Below, in pieces: positions 22,376-56,300 of a stretch of 64,000 bases of DNA. This DNA comes from Nereocystis luetkeana. Its lineage: Eukaryota; Sar; Phaeophyceae; Laminariales; Laminariaceae. A program made the position numbers and the translations under genes. How positions within the stretch are numbered: the first letter of the stretch is position 1; every line of letters begins with the position of its first letter. The stretch spans positions 2,143,403 to 2,207,402 of the forward strand of contig JARUPZ010000024.1 of NCBI GenBank assembly GCA_031213475.1. The letters are read 5' to 3'. The notes beneath the pieces are model-generated. The model had not been told where the DNA came from and searched no databases. It worked only from the letters and a program-made list of their open reading frames with translations.

Positions 22376-23305
22376 ACAACATGCAACATCATCAACAACA
22401 GCAGTAGCAGCAACAACAACAACATCACCACCACCGTCACCACCATCATCACCACCACCAGAGCTGTAGTGCCTCGTCAACAGCTATCTCCCATCTCCTG
22501 TGACCTGCAGCAATACGCATCTCTACAGCAGTGAATGCAGGCACTCAAATGCACCACCTGGTACGTGGTTAGTTAATCCCTGTCCCACGTTGGTAGGCCG
22601 AGTGACGAGTGACGCACCTCGGATAAGTCCATCGCTTCGATTTTTTGGCGTGGCTGACAGCAAAAACAAGAAACAAGGCCAGAAGACCGAACAGCTTCCT
22701 CGCTCTACCGCCCCGTTCCATCTCGTCCCAGTCTCCAGCAGCAGGCAGCAGAGTGCGGAAAAACAGGACAAAACATGAAAAAAAGCGCAACAAGACGATC
22801 GATGGGTTTCGTGCAGATGTGGAAGCTTTACTGGGGGAGGAAAAATATCGGTGTTGTGTAAGTCACTTGCCCCCGGCAAGCACCCCTCCGCGCTCATATA
22901 GCTCATGCTATTGAACCGTACGCGCTGCTACTGCTGTTGACCGCGCTCAAAGCGCTGCATGCAGCAGACGGGAAGGGTGCCTCAAAATACCCCCTTTCTT
23001 GGTGGACTAGTACTCACCGAGGCACGCCAAGACTGACAGGGTACACGTCTTTGATAGCGAGTGAGTACCTGGTACCTGGTACGAAGTTGTTCTGTTGTTT
23101 GTTGTATGAATACTGGTATGTATCAAGCGCCAGGTATATACGTATGTGCATTAATAAATAATGCTTTACATTAAGTTGTTGGTTGTTGTTGTTGTTTTCG
23201 GCATGTACCCCCCCCCCAGTGCGAGCGATCGTTTTGAGGACACGCCCCTTATCGATACCTGGGATTCGAGACGGACTGTTTGCGCGCAAACTGCCAAGGA
23301 GATAC

Positions 23306-23307
<2 letters not shown>

Positions 23308-23346
<39 letters not shown>
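23308..23346. repeat. CTG microsatellite
   Basis: About 13 perfect CTG units. It is open in all frames (poly-Leu, poly-Cys, poly-Ala or poly-Gln), but no exon boundary supports translation. Confidence 0.95.
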
Positions 23347-24254
23347 CTTTTCTGGCTGGGCGCGAAACCCAAAACACACGCCGGGTGTGGCTCCGTACGG
23401 ATTCTTCTTCCCAAGAGACAATGATGGCATGAATACGTATCATATACTATTAATACTATTAAAGGGAACCATACTAATCAGCAACCGCCATACAGAAAAA
23501 AACATACCTGGTGTGCATTAAAGTATTTTTACTGTACTGTAGGCACACTTAGTCCTTAGGGTCGCGATCTTAACGACGAGTGTTTTTCAGTTTTTTCGGT
23601 ATTTTCCCGAAATTTCGAAAAGCCGAAAAACTTCACCCCCCCAAAAAGTCGCCTCGAAGTTTTTAGGGTTTTTCAGGAAATTTAGCTACAAGGCCGTAGA
23701 GGATCGGGCAACCCCACCGCTCGAGCTGTGCCACCACTCGCGAGCGCACAGAGCTGACAGGGGTCGTTCCTAAGGTCACTCGCAAGTCATGTGGCCGAAC
23801 GCAGAACGCGCAATACCGGTAGCTTTCTGGGCTCTCATGGCCGAGTTCACAAAAGGTGACCGCACCGAGGTGGCTGACCGACTGAGCTCGGTGACAGCAA
23901 TAGCTGAGACTTTGTCGCTTTGGGCAAGCGTTGGGCGTTGTTGCGTGACGGGTTGGTGATGGATTTCACTCCCCAAGGCACCGACACCTGCCTACGAGTC
24001 AGACCGATGACTGTGGGGCCACCGCACGGCGCATGGGTTCCGCGAGCGCAGCTGCTGTAGGGACCGTTCTGTGCCGGGTGGACGATTATTTCCCGAGCCA
24101 ACGGAGGCACTTACTCGATAAGATTGAACCCTCGCTGAATTTGTTGAAATGCCGAAAATTCAGGATAAAACGAAATACAATACGTGTCGTTAAGATCGAC
24201 CCTTATCACATTGTTTTTCTTTTCGATCATCACTATTTTCTATTTTCACTTTCT

Positions 24255-24580
24255 TCCAGCTTTGTAGGAGGGTTTACCCTCAGCGATCTCTTCAGGACAA
24301 GCCGCGGTCACAGGTGTCATCGCTTCTGCCCCCCGGTTCGCGCCTTCATTTTTATCGCGCTTAGGGTTCAGCATTCCCACTGTGCTCGTCGGTTCTCATC
24401 GAATGCTGGCTAACTCACGCTCTCGCGCTTTCCGCAAATAAATCAGTTTTTATGCAAGAAAAACTCCTTGCGAGTGAGTGTGTGCACTCACTCGGTGAGA
24501 CTTGAACCAACGGAATTGATCTTAGTAGGCACGCGGACCACCGACCAAGCCACACCGGGGACGCCGGCTACGTGCCACCT
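24255..24580 (-). repeat. SINE family S1 copy with tRNA-like head
   Basis: On the - strand the head reads TGTGGCTTGGTCGGTGG (A box) and GGTTCAAGTCTCAC (B box) at about 24488-24560. The body follows with CGATAAAAATGAAGGCGCG and ends at ACCCTCCTACAAAG. The same element in the same orientation is at 30435-30790. Confidence 0.65.
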
Positions 24581-26902
24581 TGATACTATACTCACACATC
24601 TAGAGAGAACCGATTGCGTTATGAGTGCCAGTCGATAGCCTTTTCCTGCTGGAAACATGATCTCACGCTAACCCGAAGTGATAGTTGTTCTGCCTCCAAT
24701 AACTTGGGGGGATGCAGTCCAAAAATGGGTTAGGTAGGGACCGCATTAAATTAGAAGGCAAAAAAAACCAGCAGTGCTCTCACGTACGCACGCATTGATA
24801 CCACTCTGCGCGTAAATATAAGGACAGCTTAATCTTCACTATTATCGTCTTATCAAGGAAGGCCGCCTCCCCACTCCTTCTAGGCTATATGAGTGCAAAT
24901 CCTCCAGTCGCGCTAAGCGGTTTCGACCGCCTTATATGTCGGGATATACCGCCTTCTTACCCAGAACGCCGTATGGGCGACCCACCCACCGTATAGAGAC
25001 CTTTCCAACGGAGACGCATCGCTCGGCGTTTGTTTTGCAAACTTTTCTCCGCTGGTCGAGAAATAAGTGAGCTCGGAAAATCGTTCGAGGGCGGGATATC
25101 TCGCGCCATTGTGTAACGGGCACACAAAGTGGCCGGTCATCTCTTTGCGGGGCTCCGAGATTGCGATCAAAACAACGACACAGCGTCGGTGGTATCGAGG
25201 CGTTCTACGATAGAGGTTCACCCTATTTTTTTTTTCTGAGGCTCCCATGTCCCCCTCCAAGGTAGGTACGTATAATGCGGAATTCAACGGGGACAAAACA
25301 TACGAATACGAAGGTGGATGATGCTACCTGTTTTCTCGTACGTGTATGTCCAGCAATGTAGAGAACAAGCACTATTTAATAGTAGTTGACATACATACGT
25401 ACCCATCCCTCAACTACTGGCGCCCGGTAAGGCGACGCCGTGGTGTCTCTGAACCCCCCCCCCCCCCCCCCAAATGCGAGAACTCTATTAGCGTAGAACT
25501 CCTCTAATCGAACGTCCACGAGCAGCGCATGAGCGCCCAGCAGAACGGGGAAGATCGAACTTGCGCCCGTGTCCTATGTACGACTCCTTGCATCGGAAAA
25601 CGGACACCTGAATTTGTATCATCCCCTACATAAAACGCGGTGGCCGTCGCTGTATTTTTTTGCTTTTTTTTGTTTTCGTTGTAATCCTCCGGCGGACTGA
25701 TCAAAATAAAGCGTAAGCTCACCAAACTTCCACGTTCCAAATTTCGTGTCGTGTGTCAATTTAGTCGCTATAATAATTGTCAGTTTTTTCTTATCGCAAA
25801 GTTTTCTCCTCTGACGTCCCAAGAGGGTTGATGAGGGGGTCAACACACACGGTCTCCGATAGCATAACATACTTGTCGCGCATGCATGCAACCGTCTACG
25901 CCGTGTACCTCGAACGCGCTGCCGTCACAAGGCGGGCGGTGTATCAAGACTACACCTATACCTACCACCACCAACAAGAAAAAAACAGAAATGAAAATGA
26001 AAACGAAAAAAGGTCGCGAAAAATTACTGCGTACTGCAAGTCTTTTTGGCGGCAAGAATATAGATATACTAAGTATATATATATATGTACGTATCACCAA
26101 TATATGAAAACATACACCAATATAATACCCAGCATGCATGAAGTGAGCGCGTAACGGACACCATAAACTTACGCACGTTAACAGGCGGATGGCCGAGGTG
26201 CTTCTACCCAAAGGCAAAAAAACAAAACAAAAAACGCGGACCAGCGTGTTCCTCCCCTCCCCTCCCTCTCCTCCCTCTGCTTCCTTTATTTCAGCCCCCC
26301 CCCCCCCCCCCCCCCCCAACGTATGCACACCGTCTACGCCGTACTTCGGCAGCTAGTGACATTGAGGTTCGAAACAAACTTACCATTATCTCATGAATGA
26401 ATGAACGAATGACGCAGAGTGATAAAACTTACTATAATACCCAACGCACAGAGCGATACACCCACCATAACAGCATAGACTACCGCCATGCATGACAATA
26501 AACCCCTCTCTCCCCCCCCCCCCAGGGCACAGCCGCCCGCAAGCGGCAGCAGTACTGCCGGGTGTGTTGAGTCGGGTGTACTTCGTAATGTACTCTTGGG
26601 GTGCTCGAGTACCCAACATGGCTATGTTGGCCATACCCGATACCCGGTTGAATCCAAGAGTACACCAGGTATACCGGTACAGCTGTAGTTCGTACCGTGC
26701 TAAACCAAGTATATAGTTCGTACGTGTACATACCGAGCCGCTCTTTTCTTAGGCACCCGTTGTAAAGCCTAGCCTACCCCCCCCCCCGCCCCCTGTCCCC
26801 CCTCCCACCGCCAGCCACATCAGCAGCAGCACATCCGAGGGGGTGCTTAATTGGGTGTCTGATTGGGTACACACCGTAAAAATCACTGAGTCAGCAGAGG
26901 GG

Positions 26903-27184
26903 GTGCGATCGTTTTTCAGCGCTCTCGACACTTTTGTCTTTTCAAGAACGGTATACAAGAGTGCTTTAACGTCGAACATTATAGTGTCGGATGGCTCTGG
27001 ACCAGATATTTCCGAAAACACCTCAACCCTTTTAGAACCGCAGTCCCGTTTTGGGTATAAAACAGTCAAATTTCAAGTAGTTTGTCCCCATAACGGGACT
27101 GCGGTTCTAAAGGGGTTAATGCTGTTGTTCGGTACTGGCAACCTTCCCGTAATGGGAAAGGCGAGCGCTGAAAAACGATCGCAC
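26903..27184. mobile_element. MITE family M3 with a nested M2 element
   Basis: Perfect terminal inverted repeat GTGCGATCGTTTTTCAGCGC at both ends. An M2 element (27030-27118, with TTTTAGAACCGCAGTCCCG and its complement) is embedded off-centre. The other copy at 49329-49606 has M2 at a different internal position. Confidence 0.8.
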
Positions 27185-27244
27185 TAACCACTGTGCGAAC
27201 TCAACGCTCTCTATGGTACTCCTGGGGTGGTACCTCGGTATCAA

Positions 27245-27560
27245 ACCCAGTCATGTTAGTAAATCTTTTGGGTAGATACCCGGGTACTGCTCGGATACAT
27301 CCATCATACCCGGGTAGATACCCGGGTACTACTCGGATACACCCATCATACCCCGGTAGATAACCGGGTACTACTCGGATATACATCCATCACGCCCCGG
27401 TAGATACCGGTGCACATCCATCATACCCGGGTATATACCGGTGTACATCCATCAAAACCGGGTATATACCGGTGTACATTCATCATACCCGGGTATATAC
27501 CCGTGTACATCCATCATACCCGACTATATACCCGTGCACACCCATTATACCCGGGTACAC
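27245..27560. repeat. CCCGGGTAxATACCxGGxGT tandem repeat
   Basis: Degenerate 31-43 bp units built from ACATCCATCATACCCGGGTA and ATACC palindromes. Similar CCCGGGTA units recur at 47750-48250. Confidence 0.75.
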
Positions 27561-27879
27561 CCAGTGTATACCCTACAAAAAACATCCTTGCAGTACTCGT
27601 ACATACGTAGCCGCTCTGTTCTGAAGGCCCGCCCTGTGAAGCCTAGAGTTGGCAAGCAAGCATCGTAAAGACAGCGTTGTAGATACAACGTTGTCAAGAC
27701 AGCTTTGTAAAGGCACATGTATCAAGTGCCAGCTTTTCACAACGACAGCTTCGTAAAGTTAGCCTTCATCCACACAGCGTCACGAGCACCATCCTTGTAG
27801 GCCCAGCTTCATACAGACAGCTTCACATGAGCCACATGTGTGAAAAGGCCAGACTTGGAAGAGTACGCGATGTATCGAC

Positions 27880-28170
27880 AGTTCTATCAAGCTAGGTTTA
27901 CATCGGAAGATCTATCGAACCAGCCTTGTGAAGCCGACTCTGCAACGCTAGTTTCGTAACGCCTGCTTTGTGACGCCAGCTCTGAAACGCCAATTTCGTA
28001 ATGGCTGCTTCCTAACGCCTGCATTGTAATGCCAGCATCGTAACGCCTGCACTGTAACGCCAGCTTCGTAACGCCTGCACTGCAGCACCAGCATCGTAAC
28101 GCATGTTCTGTGACACCTGCATTGTAAGTCAGCATCGTAACGCCTGCTTCGTAACGCCCATTTAGTAACG
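27880..28170. repeat. CGTAACGCCTGC short tandem repeat
   Basis: Many 15-17 base units alternating GTAACGCCTGC and GTAACGCCAGC. No coding or regulatory role visible. Confidence 0.75.
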
Positions 28171-28499
28171 TCAGCTTTTGGTCTGGGTCGCGCTAATGTT
28201 CCGAACCTCCCTCGGAAGAAGCGGCGCAATTTCTACCGCTTTATGAGCGCATGCATACAAGAGCATTCAACTGATTACGCCGCGTGTACCGTACAGGACG
28301 GAGGGGTGGCGAGTTAACCTCGCGCTCTAGTTGAGAAAACACACATTTACATCCCCCCTCGCTCCCCCCCCCCCCCCCCCCCCATTCTTCCATCCTTTTT
28401 ACTCTTCTTTCTCTCCCAGCCCCCTTCTATTCCATATTTTCCCTCGCTTCCTTCCTTCCTTGCCCGCGCACCGCTACACTCCCGGAACGCCGCGTCAAC

Positions 28500-29600
28500 G
28501 GTGGTGATGCTTCCGCTGCTGAGCACACGTACAGCACCCTATCTTCCATTCCTTCCATCCACCATCCATCTATCCATCCTTCGCAGCACCACTCTGCAAA
28601 ATCACCACGATGATGTTGAGAGCGATGTTGTCCCTGCTGATAACAACATTTTTCGTCCGTCCGTCCGCCCTTCCTTCCTTCTTTCCTTCCTTGCCAGGGC
28701 CCGCTATACCCCAACACGCCATCCCGTCCTTCCTTCCATGCGGTGATGCTCGCGACGCTGAGCACAACACACGCGCCATCCCGTCCTCCCTTCCTTCCTT
28801 GCCGGCAGCGTCCGCAGCAGAACCAGATGGCGAGTATGGTGATTGATGCTGCCCGTGTCGAGCTTCGACAACGTACCCCTCTCTGCCCTGCAATTTCCCC
28901 CCCCAGCGACAACCCCCTCACAGAACAATGTCATGACGATGGTGGTGCTCTTGTCCTTGCTGAGTATGAACAGCACAACATCCTTCCTTCCCGCACCCTC
29001 CATCTATCCCCTCCGGCACAGCTCTCAGATGGCACCGGCAATGCTACCTCGCTGAGAACAACAGCATACTTTCACCCTTCTGGCACAGCTAGCCCCACTC
29101 CCCTAGTATAGAACAACGCAATGGCGGTGAAAGTGGTATGGTGTTATCCTTGCTCAGCACGACAACATACTTCCATCCATTCTCCCCCCTCCCCGTCAGC
29201 CAGCACCGCTCTTAGAAGAACACGACGACGACGGCTCATGCTATATCTTGCTGAGCACAACAGCATGCTCCCACCCTTCCTGCACCGCGCACCGCCCGTA
29301 CAGCTCTCCCGTTAGAAAGGACGGAACGGCGACAACGTTATCCTTGTTGAGCACAACGGCACCCTTTCACCCACCCTTCCCAGGCCAGGACCACCCTAAG
29401 AAAGAAGTATCACGGTGACGGCGATGATGAGGTCGTCCTAGCTGAGCACAACAACCTACCTCCATCCGTCCATCCTTCCTTCCATCCTTCCTCACCCCCC
29501 CCCCGTCCCTCCCTAGGCAGCACCGCTCCTGTCTCAAGAGCTACGCTCTAAAAATGCACCACGGGGATGGTGAAGGTGTTGTCCTGACTCCAGCACAGCA
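28500..29600 (-). repeat. Array of degenerate copies of PP2C exon 9
   Basis: The last PP2C exon (acceptor TTCTCAG, then an SKDNITVVIVFF-type end) is followed downstream by about ten diverged copies roughly 60-200 bases apart. On the + strand they show as GCTGAGCACAAC-like cores near 28521, 28637, 28758, 28957, 29049, 29152, 29252, 29347, 29440 and 29588. Copies still reading SKDN-, SQDN- or NKDN-like are at 29340, 29570, 29150 and 28945. Several keep TTCTTCTAA or a similar stop. They would fall in the 3' UTR or beyond. Confidence 0.75.
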
Positions 29601-29910
29601 GACAGATCACCATCTAGATCACCATCAATCTATGCACAGATAGATCATCTACAGACCCTAACCTGCTGCTACGAGACGCTGTGCAGGACCTGTGCAGTAC
29701 AGATCCAACCAAGGAAACGTGTGCTATCAGTAGACCATGCAGAGTGGTACGGCTTCCACCCGGCAAGAGAAGGAGCTGGATCATGCAGGTTATCTTTGCC
29801 CTGGCAGAAGATCTAGGCCATTCAGTGGGGATCTATCTGATCTATCTGCCCCGTGCGTGCACCCTTCCGCCCGTCCTCGCCTCCTTCCTCGCCAGCACCC
29901 CTCTCTGCTC

Positions 29911-51444
<21,534 letters not shown>

Positions 51445-53148
51445 GGCAGGCTAGCGAGGCACTTCTACTGAATATCTGCTGTGCCTCTGTTAGCTTGTAC
51501 TGCACCCCAAGGTCTACGGTTTATGTTTTTGGTTGCGTTTGGGTTTGGGTTTTGTTTAGGTTTTTGCGGGAGTTCCGCAAAATTAGCCTTGCTCTCGAAC
51601 AAACAAAAGCGGGGACAAAACCATTTTTGAAATCGCTAAAAAAATGCCGTTGGTTTGCAGAGCGGCAGAGGCAGGGCCGCATTTTATTTCACTCTTCTTC
51701 TCCGTCTTCTCTCCCGAGGCTACCAGGCGCCTTCTTTGCACCCTGTCTGTCACTTTACAAGGGAACACTCTGGGCACTCCTCGTCCTAGGTGAGCCATGA
51801 CCTGCCTCGTTGTTGCTGCAAATGCACGCCCGCACTGCAAGCAGCGTGGGTAAACGCGGTGATTTCGGGTGGCGACCTGTGCGTGTCGGTTTTTTCTTGG
51901 TGCAGGCCTCCTCAGCCTAGAGAGCAAGATGCTTCATTCTTTGGCACATATACAGATGCTGCACGGCTGCTGCACGGTTACGTACACAACATCGCCCGAA
52001 GTATAACACCTGCGCTGCTCTGACCGCTTGTGGTCGTGTTTCGTACGGAACCCGACCCCGCCTGATGGGCGTTGTTTGGAGCAAGTCTATGTCTTTGGAA
52101 CTTGTGGTGGAGAGAGACACCACAACCTTTCATCTCGGCCAGCAGATACACGTCTGAGAGGCTCCGAAATGTCAACGTATCGTATATATACCGGTATGCC
52201 ATATGGCATGATACGAGGGGCGGAACGATGCGGGGGAGTCTCTTGGGTTTTCTGTGGCAATTTCCGCGCACACTGGCATGCATACCATTCCTGCACCCGA
52301 TGTACCCTGCTTTACAGCTCTACCCGATGCCTGCTGTCTAGAAGTGGTGCAACTAGACAGTGCTCGGCGCGGCAGTCCTGTACGTCCCTCATCTGAATTG
52401 CTTCCCAGAATCCATCCAGACTCCTCCTGGACTTGCGAATTCGCTTGCCCTCTTTATGGCGCACGCGGGAGGGTCTGGGCCCTCAACACGGCAACAAACA
52501 CTCACAGCGTTCATGATCCCTCGTACGTACGACCTCGTATCTCTGTACCTACTTGTGCACATGCTGCAAATTGTTGATACGATAGATGCAGATTGAGAGG
52601 GGTGATGTGGGGGAGGCAAGAGTGTGTCTGGTCACAGAACGTCATAAGGAAAACAGGATCCTTCGCTTTGGACGGAAGACTTCCCACGGCACCCCAATAT
52701 CCACGGCACCTAGGTTGGGGTTAAGTTTAGGGTTAGGGTTCCATGGTATGCCGTGGAGGTCCGTGGAAGGTTCGGAGGTATGCCGTGCAAGATGCCGTGG
52801 AAGGTTTTGCCGCAGGTGGTCCCACGGCATGTCGCGAAAAAGGACGACAATGTACATGCCTAGCAAATATGCGCGCAAACAGACACGGCTCTGTTTGCGC
52901 GCATCTTTGCCGGGGTGCGGTTCGGATGGTACGACTTTTCTTGCACAAGGTATCACAATAACGATCTGGATGATCTACTGCTGTAGATCGCAATATGCAC
53001 TCGTGATACTACGCAGTGGGTTGCTGAGCACGCACGGGCCGCGCAACTGCTGCAGAGTGTCATTCTTCTTGTCTGTTGAAGTGCACTGCCTTTGAGGCTG
53101 GTGCATGTTTTCTCTCAGAGACAGAAGAGCCTCGGCACGCATCCTTCC

Positions 53149-53179
<31 letters not shown>

Positions 53180-53297
53180 TCAATATTGATGCCTTCCCTT
53201 ATATCATCTCGGCCTGGCGTGTGCATGTGCGTGTGCTTGTTGCGTGCCTCTTTCCAGCATCTCCCTGCTGCAGGCCGCATATACAGCAGCACCAGGT
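51445..53297. other. Intergenic region between divergent PP2C and RAD51
   Basis: Should hold both promoters. No TATA or CCAAT box can be assigned with confidence. Contains a possible zinc-finger fragment (51583-51927, -), a CAA microsatellite (53148-53179) and CCACGGCAT-type short repeats (52680-52830). Confidence 0.5.
51583..51927 (-). pseudogene. Possible BED-like zinc-finger fragment
   Basis: A 114-codon frame holds YPRCLQCGRAF, then MAHLGRGVPRVFPC. The C-x2-C ... H ... C pattern, with an HL-x-RG-x-P-x-V-x2-C tail, resembles BED fingers of hAT transposases. No transposase core or dimerisation region was found nearby, so it may be an old fragment or coincidence. Confidence 0.3.
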
Positions 53298-53372
53298 ATG
53301 GCCGAAGCACAGATGCAACGGGGGGAGGAAGCTCAGAACGAGGAGGAGTACCAAGAAGTCGACAGCTTTCAG
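53298..53372 (+). CDS. RAD51: RAD51 exon 1 (residues 1-25)
   Basis: The start was chosen at 53298 because MAEAQ matches family starts. An in-frame ATG at 53244 would add 18 residues. It ends SFQ at TTTCAG|GCAAGA, the preferred context for GC donors. Only this junction gives FQ-SVEELANAGI in frame. Confidence 0.82.
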
Positions 53373-56300
53373 GCAAGAAGGAATGCGAAGAAAGCCAAGC
53401 TCACGGTCTCAGTCGCAAGCTTATTATAACTTCCGCCCTACTTTCCTCAAGAGTTCTCCGGCCGATCGATATGGATGACGATGGTGACGGCGACGATGAT
53501 GATGACGATGGAGATGGTAATGACGACGATGACGGCAATGACGGTGGTTATTGTGATGGCGGTGACAATGACGGATGTATCCGATAGGATCCCATCCGCG
53601 CCGATCTGATCCAACCCGATTCGATCCGATTCAACCCGAGATCCGATCCGACTCGGTTTGATCCAATTCGACCCGGGATCCGATCCGATCCGATCCGATC
53701 CCATTCACCGATCCAATCCGACCCGATGCAATCAGATTCAATCAACCCAAAGTCCGATCCGATCCGATCCGATCCGATCCGATCCGATCCGGTCCGATGC
53801 GATCCGATTCGATTGGATCCGATCCGACCCCGATGCAATCCGATCCGATCCGTCTCCCCGCTTCCCGGCGTCCTCCGCAACCTTGAGCGCATATGTTAGG
53901 GGAATGCGCACCTTTCTTACATGGGCTTATATGTCAGGACGCATGGAGCTACATGTTACTGACATGAGCTCCCACTGCATGGCAGTAACATGGGCTCCCA
54001 TGGCATTGGCGCTGCCGTGTGAGACCATGACATCCCATAGGCTTTCGTGAGCTTTCACAAACTTTCATGTGCTTTCACGGCAGGCAGTGTCATGGGCTTT
54101 CATAGCGCTACCACGGGTTATTATAACACTGGCTGTCTTCTATATCCAATGAAAGCTTTCATGTCATTGCTATGAAATGCCCCATGTCATTGCTGTATGG
54201 CACTCCCACGGGTATACCCCATAGCAGTGCCGGCAGTGCCGTGAAGGCCCATGACAGACCATGCCAGTGCCACGACCGCCCATTATAGCCCATGGAAAGA
54301 CCATGGCAGGCATTGTGGGGTCCTGAAAGACCGTGGCAAGCCCAGGGCAGTGCAATGAACGCACATCGCAGTCCAATGGCAATGCCATGGACTGTCATGG
54401 TATTGCCATGAAGGAAATGACAGTTGGTGGCAAAAGTAAATGGGCAGTCCGGCCACCGCAGCGCATGGCAGCGGAGAAAAAAACTATGGCAGTGCTTCTA
54501 TGTGGCGTGCCGTGTTGGTGCCGTGGCTACAGGCATGGTGCTGTCATGGACGCCCATGCCAATGTCATGGCGGAGCCATGAAGGCCCACGGCAATGTGCC
54601 ATGGAACCGGTATGGAAAGTTAGCATAGCGTGTGTCCTTCGTGAGTTTTGGTAACAATCGGCGATGGAATAATAGACTCGCTTCTTTAGCGGTACATTTA
54701 GCGCGCGGGAAGGATTTCGACATTTCCGTCGTCGATGAAGAGTCGGTGCTCTGCTTCACATCAGCAGCAGGTGGAGGTGGAGGAGGCTGACACCCTGCGC
54801 CTCGTACTTTTAGCGTGACAGGCTAACACTGGGACGGTACGCTTGACCAGCTAACAGCCTTGGGCTGGTACTCCATTCAAGCTATGCCGTCAAGTTAATG
54901 CGTCCAGAAATATGGTGGTGATGAAATTCCGCCAAGCAATCTCGCCATGGCGATTCCGTCAAGCAAATCGCAGGGACATTTGGTGTTCGTCGTCGCTGCC
55001 CCATCACGGTGTCTTGATGTTACTATCCTATCTATGCGCGTGCGCATTTCATGGTCGCCATCGACTTGTAAGGCCATAAACCATCTTCGTCACCGTGCCC
55101 GCGACTGTTAGCCGTTGCTGCATACCTGGTACATAATTTGAAGTATCCCGCTCACCGTGCGGGACTGTTGCTGCAACAACTTCTGAGACTTCTGGTGCGC
55201 CTTCGTTCCAGGTTATGTTGCTAGCAACATTATTACTCTCCTCCCCCCTCCCTCATCTCCTTCCCTCCCTCCTTTCCTCCCTCCCTCCCTCCCTCCCTCC
55301 CTCCCTCCCTCCTCCCACCCTCCCTCTTCACTTCTCTCTCTGCCTCCCCCCCCCCCGTCCGTCCTTCCCTTCCTTTTTTTCTTTACACCTGTTTTCACGT
55401 TTTATTTTGGATTGACCGCCTGATCCCGCGATCACAGAGCGTGGAAGAACTGGCCAATGCCGGTATCAAGATGGCAGAGATCAACAAACTCAAGGAGGCG
55501 AATCTCGCTACGGTTGGAGCCGTCCTGGCCGCCCCGACCAAGGCACGTTTTGTTTTTCTTTGTTCATGTTTTTTTACGTTATTATTGCGTCAATGTGTAG
55601 TAGCATGAGCTTCAACTTTGATGACAAAAACTCACGATGTTAGATATGTCCCATTGCAAGAACAAGAAAAGCAGAAAACAAAACAAAACGAAAAGGAACC
55701 CTAAAGTAAGCACAACGTGTTACTCCCTTTTTTTACCTTCTTCTTGCTCAACCCCTCTGGGACTCCGAGAGAGTGACTGAATCAGTCATAACTCTGGCGG
55801 TATCAACCGTCTAGGAGCAGAGTAGAAGTACGGGTAAAACCGTGATGCGCCCGTGCCATACGCCTTATTGCATTAAAACTCGGACGCCAACCCGTATCGT
55901 CCTCCGACTTTGCAGTGGCCGTTGTCGTAGTCCTCACTTTTGTATCGTCAGTTTTTCCCTTTGAAGTCTCCAGAGGGCCAAGCTCTGTCTACTTCGGTTG
56001 CTGTCCTTGATACTTCCTTCTCAGTGCATGCCCCTTATGACTTGTACACTTGAGAATCCTATGCCGCGTCCAGGCTCCATCTCCACGCAGTGTTGTCGTT
56101 GCTGTTGACGTTGAAAGGCTATGAAAGGCTAGCTATTCGAATAGTGGTATTTTATATGGCGCCTATTCTTCATTTTCATGTACTTACGAATCGTTTGCAA
56201 CTTGAATTCCTGGCACGTAATTTTCTACTCGTCTCGTTTACTTATACACACTATACTGTGTTACTCCGTGATACCATCTCCGTCGGTTGGTCCGCCTGCA

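Larger units (their letters stand above)
21131..29910. other. Gene-free interval before the PP2C 3' end
   Basis: No supported exon found. It holds an S2 SINE (22015-22375), a CTG microsatellite, an S1 SINE (24255-24580), an M4 end (25196), poly-C tracts, the M3/M2 nested MITE (26903-27184), tandem repeats at 27245-27560 and 27880-28170, and the PP2C exon-9 array (28500-29600). A 56-codon frame at 23788 reads plausibly but has no support. Confidence 0.55.

Noticed and set aside
22523-22914. Overlapping frames at 22.5-22.9 kb on both strands
   Set aside because: No recognisable domain, and composition does not favour either strand.
23788-23960. 56-codon + strand frame (MWPNAERAIPVAFWALMAEF...)
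   Set aside because: Looks helical but has no recognised family, partners or upstream context; left out of the features.
28427-29003. 164-codon and shorter - strand frames with SKDK/ASIT segments
   Set aside because: They run through the decayed PP2C exon 9 copies and change frame between copies; not a separate gene.
53447-53892. - strand frames rich in Asp-Arg-Ile-Gly-Ser
   Set aside because: Translation of the GATCC repeat; no motif or splice support.
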